Part shown: in pieces, positions 45,124 to 52,736 of the stretch
How the letters are laid out: every line of letters starts with the position of its first letter
Position numbering within the stretch: the stretch's first letter is position 1
Assembly: GCA_002694685.1 (NCBI GenBank)
Contig: NZMW01000001.1
Coordinates: 558,001 to 622,000, forward strand
From: Balneola sp.
Lineage (GTDB): Bacteria; Bacteroidota; Rhodothermia; Balneolales; Balneolaceae
Length of the DNA stretch: 64,000 bases
Reading direction: 5' to 3'
Translations under genes and position numbers: made by a program
The notes under the pieces: generated by a model
The model's database searches: none
What the model saw: the letters and a program-made list of their open reading frames with translations, nothing else
Told to the model about the DNA's origin: nothing

Positions 45124-46650
45124 TTATTCGGATTGAAGTTCTACCAACCGGGCTGCATTCAGAATTTTAGCTTCCTGAAAGCTATCTCCCATAAATTGAA
45201 TTCCATATGGAAGTCCGTTGCTATGGGTGCCCGCAGGTACGCTAATGCCACAAATCCCAGCAAGATTTGCCGTAATTGTATAAACATCGTTCAGATACAT
45301 TTGAACCGGATCATCAACCTTGGCTCCAATATCAAAAGCCGTTGTGGGTGCAGTTGGGGTAACTACCACGTCCACTTCTTTAAAGGCTTCTTTATAATCA
45401 TTTTGAATGAGGCGGCGAACTTTCTGTGCTTTGCCATAGTAGGCGTCATAATACCCGGCACTCAATACATAAGTCCCTAACATAATCCGCCGTTTTACTT
45501 CGGTTCCAAATCCTTCAGTACGAGACTTCTTATAGAGACGTACTAAAGGGGAATCCAGCTTAGCCAATTTCTGCTGAAGTTCGATTTTCTCTTCGCCTTC
45601 CGCTATTTCAAAAGCCTCTTTAAGTGCTTTTTCTTCTTTCTTCAGGCCGTCAAGCATTTCATCTTTATCAGCACGGTGGCCATAACGGATACCGTCAAAC
45701 CGAGCTAAATTACTGGATGCCTCTGCTGTAGCAAGAATATAGTAAGTAGCAATTCCGTACTTGGTATGTGGTAAGTGAATCGGAACCAGTTCCGCTCCAT
45801 CAGCTTCCAGTTTGTTTAAGACATTCTCGATACCCTCTTTAATTTCAGCATCAAGTCCTTCACCAAAAAACTCTTCAGGAACGCCAATCTTAATTTTCTT
45901 ATCGGGATTTTGAACTGCGGCTATATAATCATCCTTTTCGCGATGTGAAGAAGTGTTATCACGCTCATCAAATCCTGCAATCACGTCAAGCACCCTTGCA
46001 GCATCTTCGGCTGAGTGAGCAAGTGGTCCAATACAGTCAAATGAAGATGCATATGCTACCAAACCATAGCGAGAAACTCGTCCGTATGTTGGTTTCAATC
46101 CCACAACACCGCAGTAAGAAGCCGGCTGGCGAATGGAGCCTCCGGTATCAGAGCCGAGTGTAGTCATAGCCATTCCTGAAGCCACAGCGGCAGCACTTCC
46201 TCCTGAAGAACCACCGGGCACTTTACTAGTGTTTCGTGGATTCTTCACCGGACCAAAATTGCTGTACTCATTGGTTGAGCCCATGGCAAATTCATCCATG
46301 TTAAGACGGCCAATTAGGATGGCATCTTCGGAGTGAAGTCGTTCGATAACCGTGGCATCATACACACTTTCAAAGTTCTCAAGTATCTTTGACGCACAAG
46401 TTACCTTCTTCCCTCGCTCAGAAATTACATCTTTTATACCCATAACCACACCGGCAAGCTTCCCGGCGGTGCCATTATCGATCTTTTTTTGGATCTCCTC
46501 GGCACGGGTTAAAGACGCTTCAAAATCGGTAGCTACGAAAGCATTTATCTCCGAATTTTGGACTTCAATTTCTTTGATATACTGTTCTACAATTTCGCGA
46601 AGTTTTAGTTCTCCTGATAAGACTTTTTCTCGAGTCTCTGAAATAGTCAT
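45124..46650 (-). CDS. gatA: Asp-tRNA(Asn)/Glu-tRNA(Gln) amidotransferase subunit A
   Basis: A 508-residue amidase-signature protein of GatCAB, which makes Gln-tRNA(Gln) or Asn-tRNA(Asn) from misacylated tRNA. The Ser-cisSer-Lys triad is K73 (MGIKDVI), S148 (VPGGSSGGSAAAVA) and S172 (GSDTGGSIRQPAS). LKPTYGRVSRYGLVAYASS follows, as in all GatA. The start at the ATG at 46650 is preferred over the TTG at 46659. GatB and GatC are not nearby. Second gene of a six-gene operon, 18 nt behind tatA. Confidence 0.96.
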   Translation of the reverse strand: MTISETREKVLSGELKLREIVEQYIKEIEVQNSEINAFVATDFEASLTRAEEIQKKIDNGTAGKLAGVVMGIKDVISERGKKVTCASKILENFESVYDATVIERLHSEDAILIGRLNMDEFAMGSTNEYSNFGPVKNPRNTSKVPGGSSGGSAAAVASGMAMTTLGSDTGGSIRQPASYCGVVGLKPTYGRVSRYGLVAYASSFDCIGPLAHSAEDAARVLDVIAGFDERDNTSSHREKDDYIAAVQNPDKKIKIGVPEEFFGEGLDAEIKEGIENVLNKLEADGAELVPIHLPHTKYGIATYYILATAEASSNLARFDGIRYGHRADKDEMLDGLKKEEKALKEAFEIAEGEEKIELQQKLAKLDSPLVRLYKKSRTEGFGTEVKRRIMLGTYVLSAGYYDAYYGKAQKVRRLIQNDYKEAFKEVDVVVTPTAPTTAFDIGAKVDDPVQMYLNDVYTITANLAGICGISVPAGTHSNGLPYGIQFMGDSFQEAKILNAARLVELQSE

Positions 46651-46668
46651 GTAATCCAATTTATTGAT

Positions 46669-46887
46669 TTACTTACTTTTAGATGAGGTTTCTTCGTGAT
46701 TGGCAGCATCGTTGATGTCACGAGAACTGTCTTCAATTTCTTTCTTAATATCTTTGGAAGCCTGGCGGAATTCTTTAATACCTTGCCCTAATCCACGAGC
46801 CAGTTCGGGAATTCTTTTTGCACCGAATAATACAAGTATTACGATAGCAATTATGAGAATTTCAGGGGCGCCTAAACTATTAAACAT
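46669..46887 (-). CDS. tatA: Sec-independent translocase subunit TatA/TatE
   Basis: A 72-residue pore subunit of the twin-arginine system, which exports folded proteins. It has a short membrane helix (PEILIIAIVILVLFGAKRIPEL), the conserved FGxxxxPEL hinge, an amphipathic helix (ARGLGQGIKEFRQASKDIKK) and a charged, disordered tail. No tatC in the window. First gene of the operon that continues into gatA, so the promoter should lie in the 150 nt upstream, shared with the divergent DUF2795 gene. Confidence 0.93.
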   Translation of the reverse strand: MFNSLGAPEILIIAIVILVLFGAKRIPELARGLGQGIKEFRQASKDIKKEIEDSSRDINDAANHEETSSKSK

Positions 46888-47038
46888 AAAATAATCCTCT
46901 TAGGATTTAGTTGATGTATTTGTGCGAAGATAACAATATTTTCGGCACGAATTTGGAACAAAAATTTTATTTATTCACTTGTGTTTGTTCAACACATTCG
47001 TTTATTACACTCATTCATTTTAAAATAATTACTTAACT

Positions 47039-47293
47039 ATGATTTGGACCGTTGAATTAGCCGCAGCTTTAGATGATGCCCCATTCCCGGCTACCCGGGA
47101 GGAACTTATTGAATGGGCAGAGCGCAATGGCCTGCCTACTCAGGTTATTGTGAACCTTGAAGAACTTGAAGAAATTGAACAAGGCGAAGAACCTACTTAC
47201 GAAGGAATTGAAGATATCTGGCCGGATTATATCCGAAAAGAGGATTTCTTCCATAATGAGGAAGATGAAGGTTTTGACTACGACGACGTATAA
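47039..47293 (+). CDS. DUF2795-family small acidic protein
   Basis: An 84-residue protein. The family pattern is seen in VELAAALDDAPFPATREELIEWAERNGLP and IVNLEELEEIEQGEEPTYEGIEDIWPDYI, typical of DUF2795 members, which have a short helix-rich fold and are often found in Bacteroidota and Actinobacteria. The C-terminus is strongly acidic (FFHNEEDEGFDYDDV). No biochemical role is known. It lies 26 nt upstream of the BamA/TamA-like gene, and could be co-transcribed. Confidence 0.78.
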   Translation: MIWTVELAAALDDAPFPATREELIEWAERNGLPTQVIVNLEELEEIEQGEEPTYEGIEDIWPDYIRKEDFFHNEEDEGFDYDDV

Positions 47294-47319
47294 TCTATAA
47301 ACCATCAGCAGAGGCCCGG

Positions 47320-49767
47320 TTGTTTCAGAATAAGGAATGGCCGCTTTTCTGTATTATCTTGTTTGAAAATATCTATAGCCTACTTAAAGTCACCTTTTTA
47401 CTATGTGCTTTTACATGGGTGGGAATTATTTACCCAACCGATATTTATGCACAGCAGACTTCTGACAATTCAAACACGGAAGATGTAGTTCGACGCATTC
47501 GCTTTTCCGGCAATGCCAATGTTAAGGATCGAACACTCACGACCTTAGTAAGAACACGAACGAATAGGGAATTATTAGGGATCCCCCGCTTCACTCCCTG
47601 GTACTACATGTGGAATATCTCCAACGGTCGATTTGGGGAAGAACCCACTTACCTCAATAAACAAACCGTGGCTAACGATATGGAGCGCATTGCACTTTAT
47701 TATGAATCGTTGGGTTTTCTGGATGTACAGGTAGACACCACTATTGTAGAATACCGTACCGATAAGATTGAAGTATCTTTTATCATTGATGAGGGTGATG
47801 CTTATACCATAAACACTATTTCCTACAAAGGAATGCCTGACTTCAGAAACCCTCAAAAGAAAATTAATTTTCTCGAGGAGAGCATTCTTACCAGAGGAAG
47901 AATCAATGACACGACCTATACCGTAAATCGTCAGTATAATTCTCAAGAATTAAGTAACGAACAACAGCGAATAATTACTTTTTTAAAGAATAATGGATAT
48001 GCTTCTGTTCAAAGAGATTCAGTAATTGCCTTAGTAAAAACGGACTCCTCAGCCGCTAATGCATTAGACATCCGGTATCGGGTAACTCCAGGCGATATTT
48101 ATAGGTTTGGAGATATTAGGGTTCAGCTAAGTGATGAAGAGCCTCCAGTAAATTTCACACAGCGTGATACCCTTTCCGGAAAACCCTTTACCACAGATTC
48201 TTCCAATTCCATTTACTTGGCTAAAGAACCTGGAACGCAGTCTACCTTCAATCTGCTATCGAGCCAGCTGCTTTTCAAACCGGGGTCTGTCTATAATCAC
48301 TCCTTGTATTTAGAAACTATTAACGAGTTTCAGAACCTTGGAATGCTTTATATACAACGATTTGGGCAAAATGAGAATCAGGCAATTGCCGATTATTCCA
48401 GAGAAGAAATTCCTGTTTATTTTGATCTTCAAACGCTGACCAAACATAGTATATCCACTGAACTATTTGGGATGAAGAGGTATGGCTATGGTACCGGTTT
48501 TGGTGTTGACTACAACAATAATAACGTGTTCGGAAATGCAGAGAATCTCGTTATTGGAGCCAATGCAAGCTTTGAGTTTGTGAGTCCGGCCGTTCTGGAA
48601 GAAATTGATACGACCGCAACTCAATCCTCCGTATTCAGAAGCTACGAGTTGCGAACTGAGTATTCGGTGCCACGGCTTAACTTCCCCTTCCGATCTCTTG
48701 ACAACCGCCCGGGCTTTACCAGTGGTGTTACGAGATACTTGTTATCATACAGCAGATCTGATCAACTACTTTTCGATATTAACTCTGACGTTGGATTTAA
48801 TATGCGGTATGAAGTTAATCACACCCAGAAATTTTCAAGTTTCCTTGATTTGATTGAGCTGGATCTGGTTGATACAAACCCCTCAGATTCCTACATCCGA
48901 AATCTTAGAAATGAGTTTGGAACCGATACCCTGCAAGACGGGACTATTGTAGACGCATTTGAGCTTCAACGAATTTTGGAGGACTTCAATCCTCAGGTCT
49001 CCTCTATTGTTCGTTACACATTCCGTAGCCAGAATACAGACCTCATCAAGCGCAATAGAGGCTATTTCAGTGAGTACTCCTTCTCCATTGGCGGGAACAT
49101 TCCCTATGCCATTGATAACTATTTATCAACTCCTGATACTCTGGAAGGAAATCTACCTTCTCTGTTTGGACTCAGTGAAAACAACCTTAGCTACAGTCGA
49201 TTTATTAAACTTTCGGCCGATTATCGCAGATACTATCCTATTTCAAATTCTGGTGTTTTTGCGTGGAGGTTATTTGGCGGATTTGCTCAACCTTATGGGG
49301 GCTCCACTTCAATTCCACTTAACCGAAGGTTTTTTGCCGGAGGAAGTAATGACATTCGTGGCTGGGCTCCTTTTCAGTTAGGTCCGGGTGATATTTCCAC
49401 AGACAATGTTAACATACCCGGTGGTGAAATTAAACTCGCAGCTTTTACTGAAATCAGGCAAACTTTTATTCGGGATTTTTTAGGAGCTAACTGGATGGCT
49501 GCCTTATATATGGACGCCGGAAATGTTTGGTATGGTCCTGAAAATGATTTCCGTGACCAAAACAATCAGGATAGGCTGGAAAGAGGACGTTTTCGTTTTG
49601 ATAATTTTTATAACCAAGTTGCTGTGGGCAGCGGACCCGGCCTCCGATTAGATTGGGAATATGTGGTAGTTCGGTTTGATTTTACCTTCCGCCTGCACGA
49701 CCTTCAAGCTGGTTGGTTAAATAATAAGCAACTATATTTCAGCTTTGGTATTGGTCACTCCTTTTAA
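47320..49767 (+). CDS. BamA/TamA-family outer-membrane protein
   Basis: About 815 residues. An export signal precedes YAQ, with Gln at +1 (GIIYPTDIYAQQTSDN). The periplasmic part has POTRA-like segments (VVRRIRFSGNANVKDRTLTTLV, VEVSF-type YRTDKIEVSFIIDEGDAYTI, IRYRVTPGDIYRFGDIRV). The C-terminal 400 residues form the Omp85 barrel with the RGW-type element (GGSNDIRGWAPFQLGPGD; VRGF/Y motif in BamA) and a final Phe (YFSFGIGHSF), as recognised by the BAM machine. TamA-like transport or lipid transfer is more likely than BamA itself, as no chaperones are adjacent. The only in-frame start is TTG (47320), so the N-terminus is uncertain. Confidence 0.83.
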   Translation: MFQNKEWPLFCIILFENIYSLLKVTFLLCAFTWVGIIYPTDIYAQQTSDNSNTEDVVRRIRFSGNANVKDRTLTTLVRTRTNRELLGIPRFTPWYYMWNISNGRFGEEPTYLNKQTVANDMERIALYYESLGFLDVQVDTTIVEYRTDKIEVSFIIDEGDAYTINTISYKGMPDFRNPQKKINFLEESILTRGRINDTTYTVNRQYNSQELSNEQQRIITFLKNNGYASVQRDSVIALVKTDSSAANALDIRYRVTPGDIYRFGDIRVQLSDEEPPVNFTQRDTLSGKPFTTDSSNSIYLAKEPGTQSTFNLLSSQLLFKPGSVYNHSLYLETINEFQNLGMLYIQRFGQNENQAIADYSREEIPVYFDLQTLTKHSISTELFGMKRYGYGTGFGVDYNNNNVFGNAENLVIGANASFEFVSPAVLEEIDTTATQSSVFRSYELRTEYSVPRLNFPFRSLDNRPGFTSGVTRYLLSYSRSDQLLFDINSDVGFNMRYEVNHTQKFSSFLDLIELDLVDTNPSDSYIRNLRNEFGTDTLQDGTIVDAFELQRILEDFNPQVSSIVRYTFRSQNTDLIKRNRGYFSEYSFSIGGNIPYAIDNYLSTPDTLEGNLPSLFGLSENNLSYSRFIKLSADYRRYYPISNSGVFAWRLFGGFAQPYGGSTSIPLNRRFFAGGSNDIRGWAPFQLGPGDISTDNVNIPGGEIKLAAFTEIRQTFIRDFLGANWMAALYMDAGNVWYGPENDFRDQNNQDRLERGRFRFDNFYNQVAVGSGPGLRLDWEYVVVRFDFTFRLHDLQAGWLNNKQLYFSFGIGHSF

Positions 49768-49782
49768 CCTTAATTGCATGTC

Positions 49783-50331
49783 ATGTTTGATAAAGTAAAA
49801 CGACTTAAAGATCAGTCGAACATCGTCTTCAAATCGAAGTTCCTGGCAAATCTAAACCCAGCCGAGCGGTACGAGTTTTTGCAGCTTTGCCACCGCAGAA
49901 GCTATAAAGAGGGTGAGTTTGTATTCTATAAAAACGATCCCGGAACAGGCATGTATTTTATTGAGAATGGAACCATAGAGCTTACCATTGGTACTCCCGA
50001 TGAAAACACTACGGAAGATATCATTTCTCAGCTTACTTTGGAGTCCCCTGATAGTTTTGGAGCTTTGTCTATCGGGTACAATCTTCGCAGAAAGTCATCA
50101 GCTAAATGTGTTACGGATTGTGACTTGATGGGGTTTTTCAAACCTGATTTTGAGGTTTTAAGAGACCGTCATCCACAAATTGCAGTTAAGTTTCTTCAGA
50201 CACTTACCAATATTGCACTACGCCAGCTTGAGACTACCTCAAAAAAACTAGCCGAAGTTTCGAGTGAACAACTCGCTCTTAACATTCAATTTCAAACGTA
50301 TTACGAAGCTAACAGAGAAGAAAAAGTATAA
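49783..50331 (+). CDS. Cyclic-nucleotide-binding-domain protein
   Basis: A 182-residue protein consisting of a single CRP/FNR-type cNMP-binding beta-roll: FLQLCHRRSYKEGEFVFYKN, GTGMYFIENGTIELTIGT and FGALSIGYNLRRKSSAKCVT, followed by a long helix (VKFLQTLTNIALRQLETTS). The phosphate-binding FGExAL-RxA element is only loosely kept (FGALSIGYNLRRKS), so nucleotide binding is uncertain. There is no DNA-binding domain, unlike CRP. Start ATG at 49783 is preferred to the TTG at 49774. Sits between the Omp85-like gene and the RlmD-like gene, 2 nt ahead of the latter. Confidence 0.8.
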   Translation: MFDKVKRLKDQSNIVFKSKFLANLNPAERYEFLQLCHRRSYKEGEFVFYKNDPGTGMYFIENGTIELTIGTPDENTTEDIISQLTLESPDSFGALSIGYNLRRKSSAKCVTDCDLMGFFKPDFEVLRDRHPQIAVKFLQTLTNIALRQLETTSKKLAEVSSEQLALNIQFQTYYEANREEKV

Positions 50332-50333
50332 AT

Positions 50334-51746
50334 ATGTCGCTTAAAAAAGGTCAGGAAGTAGAATTAGATATAATTGAAGCGGCATTTAAAGGGAAAGGTT
50401 TAGCAAAAGTTGACGGGCTCGCAGTTTTTGTACCGGGAACCACCCCTGGTGACAAAGTGAAAGCTCGGATCGTCAAAAAGAAAAAGAATTACCGGGAAGC
50501 TAAACTTCTCGAGCTGCTGGAACCAAGCGCCCATCGTATCGACCCAAAGTGCCAACATGCTAAAGTATGTGGCGGATGCAGCTGGCAGCATATTCCCTAC
50601 TCTAAACAACTAGAGTTTAAAAGTCAGCAGGTTCGTGATCATATTGAACGAATTGGTGGACTTGACGGCAGTATTGTTAAGGAAGGCGTTGGTGCAGACC
50701 AAGAATTTTATTATCGCAATAAGATGGAGTACAGCATCTGTTCTCGCAGGTGGCTTACTGAAGAAGAAGTCCGGCGGGATGAATATGTAGATGACTCTGC
50801 CTTTGCAGCAGGCCTCCACGCGCCGGGGCGATTTGATAAAATTCTGAATATCAAAGAGTGCCATCTTCAGGTAAAGGAGTCTTATGAAATTCTCGATTTT
50901 GTGCGCAATTACTGCATCAAAGAAGGAATTGAGCCTTATGATACTTTTGAGAATACAGGCTTCATGCGCCACGTTATGATTCGTAATTCTCATCATACCG
51001 ATGATTTTATGGTGAATCTGGTCACCTATCAAGACGATCAGGAAGTCATGAAAAAGATGACTGATGCGTTGCTTGAGGAATTTCCATTCATCACAACCGT
51101 GGTGAATAATGTGAACGACACCAAAAGTCCTACTGCCGTTGGGCGAATTGAAAAAGTATTATATGGCCCCGGTTTCATTGTTGATGAAATCGGTGAATTC
51201 ACCTTCAAAATACACCCTAATGCTTTCTTCCAGACTAATACTGCACAGGCTGAAAATCTTTATGAGATTGCCCGCGACTATGCTGAACTGAAAGAAGGCG
51301 ATGTGGTGTACGACTTGTACTGTGGGGTCGGCACGTTAAGCTTATTCATGAGCAAACCGGCTAAAAGCGTTCTTGGCATTGAGCTTGTTGATGTGGCCGT
51401 AGAAAATGCCAAATTCAACGCTAAAGAGAACAAGGTTGATAATGTCTCTTTCATTAAAGGCGATATGAAAGACGTATTTACGCAGGAAATGGTGGATAAA
51501 TACGGGGCTCCAAATGTCCTTATTACAGATCCTCCCCGTGCCGGAATGCACCCTGATGTAGTTGAAAGGCTATCCGAGTTGAAAGTCCCGCGCATCGTCT
51601 ATGTAAGCTGTAACAGTTCAACTATGGCTCGTGATTTGAAAGAACTTAACAAGGTCTACGAAATTGAAGAAGTGCAGCCTGTAGATATGTTTCCACAGAC
51701 TTACCACATTGAGGCTGTGGCAAAGCTTAAGCTCAGAGACAGTTAA
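50334..51746 (+). CDS. 23S rRNA uracil-C5 methyltransferase, RlmD/RumA-type
   Basis: A 470-residue TrmA-family enzyme. N-terminal TRAM domain (VELDIIEAAFKGKGLAKVDG, VPGTTPGDKVKARI), a Cys-rich Fe-S cluster region (CQHAKVCGGCSWQHIPY), then the class I methyltransferase with VYDLYCGVGTLSLFM (SAM), LITDPPRAGMHPDVV and the catalytic-Cys motif VYVSCNSSTMARDL. It methylates uracil C5 in 23S rRNA; whether U1939 (RlmD) or U747 (RlmC) cannot be decided. Only 2 nt separate the stop from the converging UbiA-like gene. Confidence 0.9.
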   Translation: MSLKKGQEVELDIIEAAFKGKGLAKVDGLAVFVPGTTPGDKVKARIVKKKKNYREAKLLELLEPSAHRIDPKCQHAKVCGGCSWQHIPYSKQLEFKSQQVRDHIERIGGLDGSIVKEGVGADQEFYYRNKMEYSICSRRWLTEEEVRRDEYVDDSAFAAGLHAPGRFDKILNIKECHLQVKESYEILDFVRNYCIKEGIEPYDTFENTGFMRHVMIRNSHHTDDFMVNLVTYQDDQEVMKKMTDALLEEFPFITTVVNNVNDTKSPTAVGRIEKVLYGPGFIVDEIGEFTFKIHPNAFFQTNTAQAENLYEIARDYAELKEGDVVYDLYCGVGTLSLFMSKPAKSVLGIELVDVAVENAKFNAKENKVDNVSFIKGDMKDVFTQEMVDKYGAPNVLITDPPRAGMHPDVVERLSELKVPRIVYVSCNSSTMARDLKELNKVYEIEEVQPVDMFPQTYHIEAVAKLKLRDS

Positions 51747-51748
51747 AA

Positions 51749-52558
51749 CTAAGTATACAGATAAGCAATTAGCCACGCTATAGGTATGCCTTCTACCCAA
51801 AACGAAGCATAATAATTACCCTGATTTTTACTGCTTAACCAGACAAAAAGTAGCGCAACGGCAACTACTGTCAGGTTAACGGGCAGGTAGTTTTCGTACA
51901 CGTATTGCTGAGATAGAATTATCACGGCTAAAACAACGGCTAAAAAAGTACCCAGCCACTTGGTCTTCTTTACTCCAAGAACTTGTGGAATGGTTGCAAG
52001 CTCCGGCTCATCATATTTCAAGTCCCGGATTTCAAATGGAAGCATTAACATCACTACAAACAAAAATATCTCGGCCATTTGATAAAGTGTACGTTCTCCA
52101 AAGCCCATATGATGATATTGAAGCGGAACTACCACTGCCATTCCCACCCAAACGGTCGCGATTATAAATATTTTGAGTCCTTTTATGCTTCTGAGGTTTC
52201 TTTTCCAGAGAAATGGAATCGCATAGAGTCCCGTTAATGCTCCAAAAAAACCAGAAGTGTACCAAACCTCTGACGGCAAAAATTGACCGAAATACAAAAA
52301 GCCGGCAAAGCAGCAAACCGAAAAAAGGCGAATGAGCAGAATGTTATTGGTCTTCTGAAGATGATGCCGATTGGAGATACCGGCATACTTCACAAAATTA
52401 TAACCGCATATGGTTCCCAGCCATATAAACAGCAATAAAGTCGGCTCGGGTACAAAGCCAAGCTGCATAACAGAAAGCACGGCTATCGACATCACAGCAA
52501 GCCCAACATGGATACTGCTCTGTATATAGAAATCTAATATTGATCGTAAAAATTTCAT
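51749..52558 (-). CDS. UbiA-like polytopic membrane protein
   Basis: A 269-residue integral membrane protein with about eight helices (e.g. SSIHVGLAVMSIAVLSVMQ, ITGLYAIPFLW region, EIFLFVVMLMLPFEI). The second Asp-rich segment of UbiA prenyltransferases is recognisable in PFEIRDLKYDEPELATIPQ, but the first NDxxDxxxD motif is not: the matching place reads YNFVKYAGISNRHH. Such UbiA-like proteins occur widely in Bacteroidota without known substrate; prenyl transfer is doubtful. Start ATG at 52558 follows from MKFLRSIL; the ATG at 52570 is possible. Confidence 0.65.
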   Translation of the reverse strand: MKFLRSILDFYIQSSIHVGLAVMSIAVLSVMQLGFVPEPTLLLFIWLGTICGYNFVKYAGISNRHHLQKTNNILLIRLFSVCCFAGFLYFGQFLPSEVWYTSGFFGALTGLYAIPFLWKRNLRSIKGLKIFIIATVWVGMAVVVPLQYHHMGFGERTLYQMAEIFLFVVMLMLPFEIRDLKYDEPELATIPQVLGVKKTKWLGTFLAVVLAVIILSQQYVYENYLPVNLTVVAVALLFVWLSSKNQGNYYASFWVEGIPIAWLIAYLYT

Positions 52559-52736
52559 CGCGGTTAACATAGACAGGCTTTCCTTCTTAAGAAACTCTTT
52601 TTTAAATGATTTCTTAAAACAGCTTTCCTTGAAACAAATTTAGTGTATCCTCCTCTTTACCCTACAACCTTTTACTTGAAGAATTATGATGATTCTCTAT
52701 ATTCGCAATACTTCAAAAAATTAAATCACCTTTCGA

